Shown: piece after piece, positions 24,371 through 31,465 of the stretch
Layout of the letters: the number at the start of each line of letters is the position of its first letter
Position numbering within the stretch: position 1 is the first letter of the stretch
Assembly: GCA_964348615.1 (NCBI GenBank)
Contig: CAYGDE010000001.1
Coordinates: forward strand, 14,158 to 78,157
Direction of reading: 5' to 3'
DNA: 64,000 nt
DNA from: DATIHT01 sp964348615
GTDB lineage: Bacteria; Patescibacteriota; Microgenomatia; Curtissbacterales; GWA2-41-24
Position numbers and translations under genes: made by a program
The notes under the pieces: generated by a model
Database searches by the model: none
What the model saw: the letters and a program-made list of their open reading frames with translations, nothing else
What the model was told of the DNA's origin: nothing

Positions 24371-24476
24371 ATCTTTAACCTTAGCAACATAATCCATACA
24401 ATGGACTAGTTGCGCAGGTTAAAGACTTTGTCTTTAACCTATAATAGTTGTAATTTTACTCAAAATAGTGTAAACT
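24371..24476 (+). promoter_or_regulatory. ftsK upstream region: perfect palindrome and promoter
   Basis: AGGTTAAAGAC (24416-24426), TTT, GTCTTTAACCT (24430-24440) is a perfect 11-bp hairpin. A further TCTTTAACCT near 24372-24381 could pair with the same middle strand, giving two exclusive folds. Promoter candidates: TATAAT at 24440-24445 overlapping the palindrome, and TTGTAA (24448-24453) with 17 nt to TAAACT (24471-24476), 17 nt before the ATG. Confidence 0.55.
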
Positions 24477-24493
24477 AGAAAGACGCTGCCATA

Positions 24494-26602
24494 ATGAGAA
24501 GATATAAAAGATCCAGAGTTTCACCCCTCGCCCTAGAAAAAAAAACTATAACTAACATCATCGGTTTTTCGGCGATTGGGTTTGCGATCCTACTTCTAAT
24601 TTCTCTTTTTACAAAAGCCGGCGCACTTCTTTCTCTTAAAAGCTATTTTTACAATCTGTTTGGCGTTGGAATAATTATTATTCCGCTTATCATCGCAACT
24701 GCAAGCTTGCCCCTTGTTTCTGTTAAAAACAAATTTACTCAGAACAATGTGACAATAGGCGCAGTAGGGTTTTTACTTTCACTAATTGGTCTTATTGGGC
24801 TCGGTTCAGAAACTTTTGCTGGTCTTATTGGTGTTTCTCTTTGGTCCGCAACCAAATCCGCATTAACCACACCAGGCGCATTTTTCTTCCTTTTGGTCTG
24901 TCTTCTAATCTCAACAGTAATCACCTTCAACACAAGCGTCGACCAAGTGGTTGCCGTATTTGGAGCAATTTTTACAAAAATATCAAGTGTTTTAAAAGTA
25001 ATAAAATCAAAAATATTTTCCGCCAAAAAACACCAACTGACAACTTCGGGAGTAAACGACAGCGGCTACAGGTCCAGAATGCAAAAAGTAAAATCAGCAG
25101 CCACAGACGATGACGGCCTTGGACAAAGCATCGTCATAAACACTCCCGGCCAAACTCAAATTTGGCAGTACCCACCACTTTCTCTTCTAAACGACACGAT
25201 AGGTTCGGTTGCTAATCGTGGCAATGTTAAGCAAAATGCCCAAACTATAGAAAAAACTCTAGAAGCATTTGGTATTCATGCCGAAGTTGCAGAAGTCAAC
25301 CCAGGGCCCACCGTTACACAGTATGCACTTAAAATTCCAGTTGGAACCAAACTTTCTAAAATTCTTACCCTCCAAAACGATCTAGCACTAAATTTAGCAA
25401 CATCAACAGGTAATGTCAGGATCGAAGCACCAATTCCTGGCAAGTCACTTGTTGGTATAGAAATACCTAACATATCTCCTGAAATTGTTTCTTTAAGAAA
25501 CGCCCTGTCTTCAGACCAAATGAGAACCAGCAAAAGTAAAACCGTAGTCGGTCTGGGTCTCGATGTTTCTGGAAACACCATAATTGCCGACATAGCCAAG
25601 ATGCCCCACTTGTTAATCGCCGGTACTACAGGTTCTGGAAAATCCGTACTCATGAACGCACTCATTGCGACATTTCTTTTTAGGGCAAGTCCGCAGGAAG
25701 TGAAGCTTATTTTGGTAGATCCCAAAAGAGTGGAACTTTCAGAATATAACGATATTCCCCACCTATTAACACCAGTAATTGTCGAACCAGACAAAATACT
25801 TTCCGCCCTTAAATGGGCAATGCAGGAAATGGACAGACGCTACAGATCTTTCAAAGAAGCAGGAGTAAGAAATATTGCTGGATACAATGAACTTTCAGGT
25901 TTTCAGGCACTTCCGTATATAATCATCATCATAGACGAACTGCATTCGCTAATGGAATTTGCGCCGGTTGAAGTAGAAGATGCTGTCGTGCGTCTTGCAT
26001 CTCTTGCACGGGCGACAGGAATTCATTTAGTAGTTGCAACCCAAAGGCCATCTGTCGATGTGATAACTGGTTTAATTAAGGCCAATATTCCAGCAAGGAT
26101 CGCTTTCAATGTTTCATCTATGATCGACTCAAGAGTCATAATCGACCAGCCTGGTGCCGAAAAGTTGCTCGGAAAAGGTGACATGCTTTATGTGCCACCA
26201 GATGCTTCAAAACCTATGAGGATTCAAGGCGTTTACGTTTCAGACAACGAAATTAGAAATCTTATAGATTTCCTCAAAAAATCTGGCTTTTCTCCGGAAT
26301 ATACAGAAGAAGTTACTCAAATGCCTCTTGGAAAAGTTGGAGGAGCCAAAGGGGGCTCAGATGGTGAAAAAGATGAACTTTTCGAAGAAGCACTCAGAAC
26401 AGTTTGCCAATACGATCGGGCATCAGCTTCACTTCTTCAAAGAAGACTGAGAATAGGTTATGCTAGGGCAGCAAGAGTAATTGACGAATTAGAAACAGCT
26501 GGTATCATAGGTCCTGGAGAAGGATCTAAACCAAGAGATGTTTTGGTAAAAAACGCTGAAGAATATTTACAATCAAATACCCAAAACACTTCACAAGAAT
26601 AA
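24494..26602 (+). CDS. ftsK: DNA translocase FtsK/SpoIIIE
   Basis: 702 residues. Four or five membrane helices in the first 170 residues, a short linker, the alpha/beta motor with Walker A AGTTGSGKSVLMNAL near 377-391, LVDPKRVELSEYNDIPHL, Walker B IIIIDELHSLMEF near 477-489, ATQRPSVDVITGLIKANIPARIAF, and a C-terminal gamma winged helix (RRLRIGYARAARVIDELETAGIIG). It pumps chromosomal DNA through the division septum. The usual Walker B DEFADLMM is altered to DELHSLMEF but the DE pair is kept. Confidence 0.95.
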   Translation: MRRYKRSRVSPLALEKKTITNIIGFSAIGFAILLLISLFTKAGALLSLKSYFYNLFGVGIIIIPLIIATASLPLVSVKNKFTQNNVTIGAVGFLLSLIGLIGLGSETFAGLIGVSLWSATKSALTTPGAFFFLLVCLLISTVITFNTSVDQVVAVFGAIFTKISSVLKVIKSKIFSAKKHQLTTSGVNDSGYRSRMQKVKSAATDDDGLGQSIVINTPGQTQIWQYPPLSLLNDTIGSVANRGNVKQNAQTIEKTLEAFGIHAEVAEVNPGPTVTQYALKIPVGTKLSKILTLQNDLALNLATSTGNVRIEAPIPGKSLVGIEIPNISPEIVSLRNALSSDQMRTSKSKTVVGLGLDVSGNTIIADIAKMPHLLIAGTTGSGKSVLMNALIATFLFRASPQEVKLILVDPKRVELSEYNDIPHLLTPVIVEPDKILSALKWAMQEMDRRYRSFKEAGVRNIAGYNELSGFQALPYIIIIIDELHSLMEFAPVEVEDAVVRLASLARATGIHLVVATQRPSVDVITGLIKANIPARIAFNVSSMIDSRVIIDQPGAEKLLGKGDMLYVPPDASKPMRIQGVYVSDNEIRNLIDFLKKSGFSPEYTEEVTQMPLGKVGGAKGGSDGEKDELFEEALRTVCQYDRASASLLQRRLRIGYARAARVIDELETAGIIGPGEGSKPRDVLVKNAEEYLQSNTQNTSQE

Positions 26603-26614
26603 ATCACAAAAGTT

Positions 26615-27235
26615 ATGAAAAAATTAGGCGAAATTCTCAAAGATACGAGAATCTCGAAAAAAATTACACAAGAGGATGTCACAAAAGAACTGCGCATCAA
26701 AGCTGATGTCATTCAAGCCTTAGAAGAAGGGGATTGGGGATCTCTGCCAGAAGCAGCATACGTCAAGGGTTTCATCAAAAATTATTCAGATTTTCTAGGG
26801 CTTGATTCCAACAGGCTTCTTGCACTCCACCGAGCAGAATACGACGAAAGAAAATACATCCAGCCTCGAAGCAAGCAAAAAAAACGCCTCATGTTTACTC
26901 CCAACTTAATTGCACCGCTTACCTTTTCTCTGGCAATTTTATTGTTTGTTGGCTATTTAGCCATTCAATATACCTCAGTGCTCTCGGCACCAAAGCTAGA
27001 AGTCTACTCTCCACAGGATGATATAACAACAACAGCTGCAGTCATCGAAGTTTCAGGTAAATCCGAAAAAGAAACAACTATTTCCATAGACGGTGAGTTA
27101 GTTCCTTTGGACGAATCTGGGGATTTCAACTACCAACTGAAACTTGCAGATGGTCAAAACATAATCGAAATTGTGGCCTCAAAAAGATTGTCTCCCAAAA
27201 CCAAAATTAAAAGGCTCGTGCGACTTACAAGATAA
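26615..27235 (+). CDS. RodZ-like HTH membrane protein
   Basis: 206 residues. N-terminal Xre-type helix-turn-helix of the RodZ/HTH_25 kind (LGEILKDTRISKKITQEDV, then LEEGDWGSLPEAAYVKGFIK), a basic juxtamembrane KQKKR, one membrane helix at about 96-119 and an outer Ig-like beta domain of about 85 residues. RodZ couples MreB to wall synthesis; no mreB is in this window, so the partner is open. It starts 12 nt after ftsK and is probably co-transcribed. Confidence 0.8.
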   Translation: MKKLGEILKDTRISKKITQEDVTKELRIKADVIQALEEGDWGSLPEAAYVKGFIKNYSDFLGLDSNRLLALHRAEYDERKYIQPRSKQKKRLMFTPNLIAPLTFSLAILLFVGYLAIQYTSVLSAPKLEVYSPQDDITTTAAVIEVSGKSEKETTISIDGELVPLDESGDFNYQLKLADGQNIIEIVASKRLSPKTKIKRLVRLTR

Positions 27236-27241
27236 TCCCAA

Positions 27242-27270
27242 TTGACAAACTCCTCCCAATCGGGTAACTT
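27242..27270 (+). promoter_or_regulatory. Promoter before the small membrane protein pair
   Basis: TTGACA (27242-27247), 17-nt spacer, TAACTT (27265-27270). The 58-nt leader contains AAAGTCA and TGACTTT arms that could pair. Confidence 0.55.
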
Positions 27271-27334
27271 GGTGAAAGTCAAAAGTCGCAAAAAACTTTA
27301 CACTTTTTTACTCTGACTTTGACAAAAGCTGTCC

Positions 27335-27610
27335 ATGGATACTACGCAAGTTATTCTAATTGCCATCGTAATTGTTCTTGCAATACTTCTTGTTGCAATT
27401 GGTGTCCAAGCGTTTTTTGTACTTCGAGATCTTAGGAAAAGCCTAGTTCGAGCAAATATGGTTTTCGATGAAGTTGAAGATATCGTTGAGCGCATTAAAT
27501 CTCCAATTGAGACACTAGGATCTGTTGCAACCGGTCTCACAACAGGGGTAGGGATTGCCCATTTTTTAAAAAAAATTCACGAAAAAAGCAAGGAGAAGGA
27601 TGAAAAATAA
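27335..27610 (+). CDS. Small membrane protein, DUF948-like
   Basis: 91 residues: a strong N-terminal membrane helix (about 6-28), an amphipathic helical stretch (DLRKSLVRANMVFDEVEDIVERI) and a second weakly hydrophobic segment, ending in a Lys/Glu tail. This layout resembles DUF948 general-stress proteins. It overlaps the next gene by 11 nt; the pair probably works together at the membrane. Confidence 0.65.
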   Translation: MDTTQVILIAIVIVLAILLVAIGVQAFFVLRDLRKSLVRANMVFDEVEDIVERIKSPIETLGSVATGLTTGVGIAHFLKKIHEKSKEKDEK

Positions 27611-27956
27611 TCACCACAGCGAAAATTGCCAAAAACACACAAATTCACAATCTGGCATATCAAACTTAATCGTCGGAATGGCCATTGGTGCTGCGGTTGT
27701 TTACCTTACCAACTCAAAGGACGGCAAAAAGCTTCTTGAAACCATAAAAGAAGAAGGCGCAAAGCTTCTGGATGAACTTTCCGAAAAGACTGAAGAAGTT
27801 AAAGAAGAAATTAAAGTCAAACTTGAAGATCCCCTAATTAAAGAAGAAGTCTCTCAAATAGGAAATATGATAGAAAATGTGCCCCCGCAGATCGAAAAAC
27901 TTCAAAAAAAAGGCCGTCATTTCTTCTTTCACAAACAACACTCTCCAGAATCGTAA
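27600..27956 (+). CDS. YtxH-like small membrane-anchored coiled-coil protein
   Basis: 118 residues: His/Asn/Gln-rich start, glycine-containing hydrophobic segment (ISNLIVGMAIGAAVVYLT, about 20-37), the YtxH-type DGKKLLETIKEEG, then a highly charged helix. The C-terminal KKGRHFFFHKQH is basic. YtxH-like proteins are stress-associated and of unknown mechanism. The start overlaps the preceding gene, indicating coupling. Confidence 0.65.
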   Translation: MKNNHHSENCQKHTNSQSGISNLIVGMAIGAAVVYLTNSKDGKKLLETIKEEGAKLLDELSEKTEEVKEEIKVKLEDPLIKEEVSQIGNMIENVPPQIEKLQKKGRHFFFHKQHSPES

Positions 27957-27957
27957 T

Positions 27958-28872
27958 CTACTGGCCCAAAAAATAACTATTGGAAACTTCAACAAAATTG
28001 TTTTTCATTGTTTGTAAAACGCTTTTTGGTGCACAAAAGGCAAAAACAGCAGCCGTATCCTCTGCGGAGGCAACAATAGAATCAGAAGAATAAGGGTACA
28101 TAATAGATTTTGGGTTTTGGTCCAAATGCAAAAGCCCAAGCGCATGTCCCAATTCATGAGCAAGCGTATGTTCTAGTTCATTTTGGCTTGGGACAAAATA
28201 TATATAAATAGTTTGAGTACTTGGATCAAAGAGCCCTTCTTCTGGCCTTCTGGCCAAATCAGCGTTAAACTGTGAAATCTGCGAGTTTAATTTTTCGACA
28301 TTTAAATTAAACTCAAAAGCCGACAAATTTAATTCTCTGCCGGCTTGGTTTAACAGCTGCGCCTCGTCCCTTAATGATTTTTGTCTGTCTTGGAGTTTTT
28401 GAAATTCGTCTGGCGGCGCCCCACCCTGGGTATTCCATTTTGCAATTTCTAAGTTCAACTCATCTACTTTTTTGTTAAATTCAAAAACCTGATTTTCATA
28501 AGCTGCCTTTTTTGCTTCCAAATCACCGCTTTTTGTGTTTAGTTGTCCTTCAAGTTGGTTAATCTGGCTATTTAGCGCTTGTTTTCGGTCGTAGACAAAA
28601 TCAACTTTTAATTTTGCATCGGGACTATATTCAAAAAGATTTTTCCCAGTAGGTTTTTCCCAAATAGTTTCAGCAGCAGATAAATCTTTCCTAACTTGTT
28701 CTGCCGACAATTCAAAACGTTTATCAATATCGCCAATAGAATAAAAAAGCGGCTTATCACAAACCGACTTCTTCCAAAAATTACCATCCGTCAAAAAACC
28801 CTCGGAACTTGCACTGGTAAAAAAAAACAAGATAGATCCCAAAATTAGAGCCAAATAAATAATTTTTCTCAT
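27958..28872 (-). CDS. Secreted matrixin-type zinc metalloprotease with coiled-coil insert
   Basis: 304 residues from ATG 28872-28870. Signal peptide (RKIIYLALILGSILFFFTSA). C-terminal metzincin centre HELGHALGLLHLD at about 239-251 with three zinc histidines, followed by the Met-turn SIMYP near 257-261, as in M10 matrixins. Between the first strands of the fold and the active site lies a coiled coil of roughly 110 residues (about 95-206) with heptads of Leu/Asn/Gln. It would act outside the cell on proteins. The longer frame begins at a TTG two codons upstream; ATG is preferred. TATAAT on the minus strand lies 8 nt before it (28886-28881). Confidence 0.85.
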   Translation of the reverse strand: MRKIIYLALILGSILFFFTSASSEGFLTDGNFWKKSVCDKPLFYSIGDIDKRFELSAEQVRKDLSAAETIWEKPTGKNLFEYSPDAKLKVDFVYDRKQALNSQINQLEGQLNTKSGDLEAKKAAYENQVFEFNKKVDELNLEIAKWNTQGGAPPDEFQKLQDRQKSLRDEAQLLNQAGRELNLSAFEFNLNVEKLNSQISQFNADLARRPEEGLFDPSTQTIYIYFVPSQNELEHTLAHELGHALGLLHLDQNPKSIMYPYSSDSIVASAEDTAAVFAFCAPKSVLQTMKNNFVEVSNSYFLGQ

Positions 28873-28961
28873 CAACAAAAATTATACAATTTTTCCTTAT
28901 CTTTCCCGAAAAAACAGGAATCTAGAACTAAGCTCAAATCTGGATTCTTAACAAGTTGAGA

Positions 28962-28997
28962 ATGACAGAAAAAGGAACGATCGATATAATATCAACT
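28962..28997 (+). promoter_or_regulatory. Promoter of alaS, leaderless type
   Basis: ATGACA (28962-28967), 17-nt spacer, TATAAT (28985-28990), 7 nt to the ATG at 28998. The DNA just upstream (28922-28968) looks like a decayed palindromic element (TGGATTC and GAATGACA pieces). Confidence 0.7.
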
Positions 28998-30764
28998 ATG
29001 ACATCGAAAGAACTTCGACAAAAGTATTTAAAGTTTTTTCAAGGCCAAGGACACAAAATAATTCCTTCAGCTTCGCTTGTGCCAAAAGAAGATATAGAGC
29101 TTTCGGGAACTCAGAGGGTTTTGTTTACAACCGCGGGTATGCATCCACTCGTTCCATACCTTTTAGGCAAAATCCATCCGGAAGGAAAAAGATTGGTAAA
29201 TGTCCAAAAATGCTTGCGTACAGACGATATCGACGAAGTAGGCGATAGTGTCCACAACACATTTTTTGAAATGCTTGGTAATTGGTCACTTGGCGACTAC
29301 TGGAAAGAAGAAGCTATTTCATGGTCTTACGATTTCATCATCAACGTTTTAAAACTCGATGCAAAAAGGCTCTATGTTTCTGTCTTTGCTGGTGATGCCG
29401 ATGCGCCTTTTGATGAAGAATCTGCAGGTATCTGGAAAAAATTAGGAATGCCCGAAGACCATATCTTCAAGTATGGCAAAGGTGACAACTGGTGGGGACC
29501 CGTTGGACCAACCGGTCCATGCGGTCCGGATACAGAAATGTTTTACGATCTGGACCCAAAGGGGGAAGGACCAACAGATCCTTCAAAAAACCCAAGGTTT
29601 GTAGAATTTTGGAACGATGTTTTTATGCAATACGACAAGCAAAAAGACGGATCATTTAAAGAACTCAAACAAAGAAATGTCGATACAGGAATGGGGCTTG
29701 AAAGAATGTTGTGCATTCTAAACAATGCGAATTCTTCGTACGAAACAGACGTTTTCCTGCCACTTATGAAAAAAATCGAAGATATTTCATCTGCATACAA
29801 CGAAAAATCCGCACGTATTGTCGCAGACCATATCCGGGCATCAGTTTTTTTAATTTCAGACGGAGTCACCCCTTCCAATGTCGAGCGTGGTTATATTCTC
29901 AGGCGTCTAATTCGCCGCCTAATTCGCCATGCTGCGCTGTTAAAAATCGAACAAGACTTTCTAGAAGATCTCACAAAGATTGTTATCAGTACATATGGAG
30001 ATTTCTATCCGGGTTTGGTTGAGTTCCAAAAATCAATTTCAAAAGAGTTGAAAAAGGAAGAAGAAAAGTTCAAAAAAGCATTAGTATCAGGAATCCGTCA
30101 ATTCGAAAAAATCGAAGGTGATATTTCAGGTAAGGCTGCTTTTGACCTTTATCAAAATTATGGTTTCCCAATCGAACTGACAATTGAGCTTGCAAAAGAA
30201 ACCGGGAAAGAAGTCGACGTTATCAAGTTTGAACATGAATTAAAAGCACACCAAGAACTTTCCCGAAAAGCTGGTGAAAAAACCAAAGGGGGACTAGCAG
30301 TCCAAAGTGACAAAGCCGCAAAACTGCACACAGCAACCCACCTTTTGCACCAAGCACTAAGGGACGTTTTAGGCAACCATGCTCACCAAACAGGTTCGCA
30401 CATTACAGACGAAAGATTAAGATTCGATTTCACCCACAGCGAAAAAATGACAGAAGAACAAGTAAGAAAAGTTGAGGAAATTGTTAATCAAAAAATCCAA
30501 GACAGCCTGCCAGTTGCAAAAGAAGTGATGCCAAAAGCGGCAGCAGACGAACTAGGAGCAATTGGTCTATTTGACGAAAAATATGGCGATATGGTTAATA
30601 TTTATTACATAGGAACATCCCAAAAAGCCCAAGATGCATATTCCAAGGAGTTTTGCGGCGGTCCTCATGCCAAAAATACCAAAGATTTACAATCTTTCAA
30701 GATAAAAAAAGAAGAATCAGCTGGTTCCGGTATTCGCAGAATTTATGCTCAAATTGGCGACTAG
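28998..30764 (+). CDS. alaS: Alanine-tRNA ligase, minimal form
   Basis: 588 residues against about 875 in E. coli. Class II catalytic core: LRQKYLKFFQGQGHKI start, FTTAGMHPLVPYLLG, RTDDIDEVG, NTFFEMLGNWSLGDYWK, GPVGPTGPCGPDTEMFYD, VDTGMGLERM. Editing site: HTATHLLHQ near 443 and CGGPHAKNT near 559, with Pro where Thr is usual. The beta-barrel between the core and editing domains (the AESGGQ region) is missing, and the chain ends at SGIRRIYAQIGD, so the dimerising C-Ala domain is absent too. The ORF could start 14 codons earlier, but the -10 box fixes ATG 28998. Confidence 0.95.
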   Translation: MTSKELRQKYLKFFQGQGHKIIPSASLVPKEDIELSGTQRVLFTTAGMHPLVPYLLGKIHPEGKRLVNVQKCLRTDDIDEVGDSVHNTFFEMLGNWSLGDYWKEEAISWSYDFIINVLKLDAKRLYVSVFAGDADAPFDEESAGIWKKLGMPEDHIFKYGKGDNWWGPVGPTGPCGPDTEMFYDLDPKGEGPTDPSKNPRFVEFWNDVFMQYDKQKDGSFKELKQRNVDTGMGLERMLCILNNANSSYETDVFLPLMKKIEDISSAYNEKSARIVADHIRASVFLISDGVTPSNVERGYILRRLIRRLIRHAALLKIEQDFLEDLTKIVISTYGDFYPGLVEFQKSISKELKKEEEKFKKALVSGIRQFEKIEGDISGKAAFDLYQNYGFPIELTIELAKETGKEVDVIKFEHELKAHQELSRKAGEKTKGGLAVQSDKAAKLHTATHLLHQALRDVLGNHAHQTGSHITDERLRFDFTHSEKMTEEQVRKVEEIVNQKIQDSLPVAKEVMPKAAADELGAIGLFDEKYGDMVNIYYIGTSQKAQDAYSKEFCGGPHAKNTKDLQSFKIKKEESAGSGIRRIYAQIGD

Positions 30765-30765
30765 A

Positions 30766-30794
30766 TTGCCTTTATCTTGTAATTCTATTAGAAT
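30766..30794 (+). promoter_or_regulatory. Promoter of the proline-rich membrane protein
   Basis: TTGCCT (30766-30771), 17-nt spacer, TAGAAT (30789-30794), then a leader of about 34 nt containing the small hairpin CTAGC-TTA-GCTAG. Confidence 0.6.
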
Positions 30795-30834
30795 TAAATT
30801 TAAATCTAGCTTAGCTAGTTTAAAGTAAAAAAAT

Positions 30835-31410
30835 ATGGCTGCCCAAGATCCAAACAACCCACCAGATCCAAATTCCGCAAGCCCAATTGAGCCAGGGCAA
30901 TTTGTCACAACTGGCGACGGGGGGGTTTTCAAAGAGCCGCCGCCACCGCAAGTGCCAAATTCTCCAGCACCTCAAACTAATCAGCCAGCACCAAGCCCTC
31001 TTCCGCCACCTATGTCCGCACCTTCTGCTCCACAACCCGGCTTACAATTTGCACAAAGCATTCCTCCTGGCACAACTCCCCAACCCGAAACCCAACCAAC
31101 CCCTACTCCTTACGTTCCTCCTCAAGCAGCCAATCAAGAACCTTCAGCTCCGTCATCAACAATCTCGAAGTTAAAAAAATTATTAATAATCCTAGGCTTC
31201 CTACTGCTTATTGTCTTAATTGGTGCTCTTGCCTGGTTTTTTGTTCTTGGCAAGGGTAAATTACCCATAGGTGATAATAAAACCACGCAAGAACCTTCAA
31301 TTGCCCCGGCGACTCAAACATTTACGCCACCTCCGGTAAGAACAACTGGCGGTTTCTCAGAGCTTCCTCCTGCAACAGGAGAAGCAGAAGCCACACCTTC
31401 TGGTCAGTAG
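30835..31410 (+). CDS. Proline-rich single-pass membrane protein
   Basis: 191 residues. About 110 residues of disordered Pro/Gln/Ser/Ala sequence, a Lys-Lys stop-transfer-like pair, one membrane helix (LLIILGFLLLIVLIGALAWFFVL, about 118-140), then a 50-residue outer tail rich in Pro/Thr with LPPATG near the end. No enzyme fold is visible. It heads the envelope group with the ATPase-like fusion and the sortase. The LPPATG lies after, not before, the membrane helix, so it is not a normal sorting signal. Confidence 0.7.
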   Translation: MAAQDPNNPPDPNSASPIEPGQFVTTGDGGVFKEPPPPQVPNSPAPQTNQPAPSPLPPPMSAPSAPQPGLQFAQSIPPGTTPQPETQPTPTPYVPPQAANQEPSAPSSTISKLKKLLIILGFLLLIVLIGALAWFFVLGKGKLPIGDNKTTQEPSIAPATQTFTPPPVRTTGGFSELPPATGEAEATPSGQ

Positions 31411-31454
31411 ATTACCTTTGATAATATGTGCTATGTATATAGTAAAAATTTCCA

Positions 31455-31465
31455 TATAAAACCCT
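31455..31465 (+). promoter_or_regulatory. Leaderless-type -10 box of the fusion protein gene
   Basis: TATAAA at 31455-31460, 5 nt to the ATG at 31466; no clear -35. Confidence 0.45.

Noticed and set aside
24364..24493. Hidden Lon protease domain after the Lon-like ATPase
   Set aside because: The spacer is noncoding in all frames and dominated by a palindrome and promoter elements.
30835..31410. Proline-rich protein as a sortase substrate because of LPPATG
   Set aside because: The motif lies at the C-terminal end after the membrane helix, without the required following helix and charged tail.
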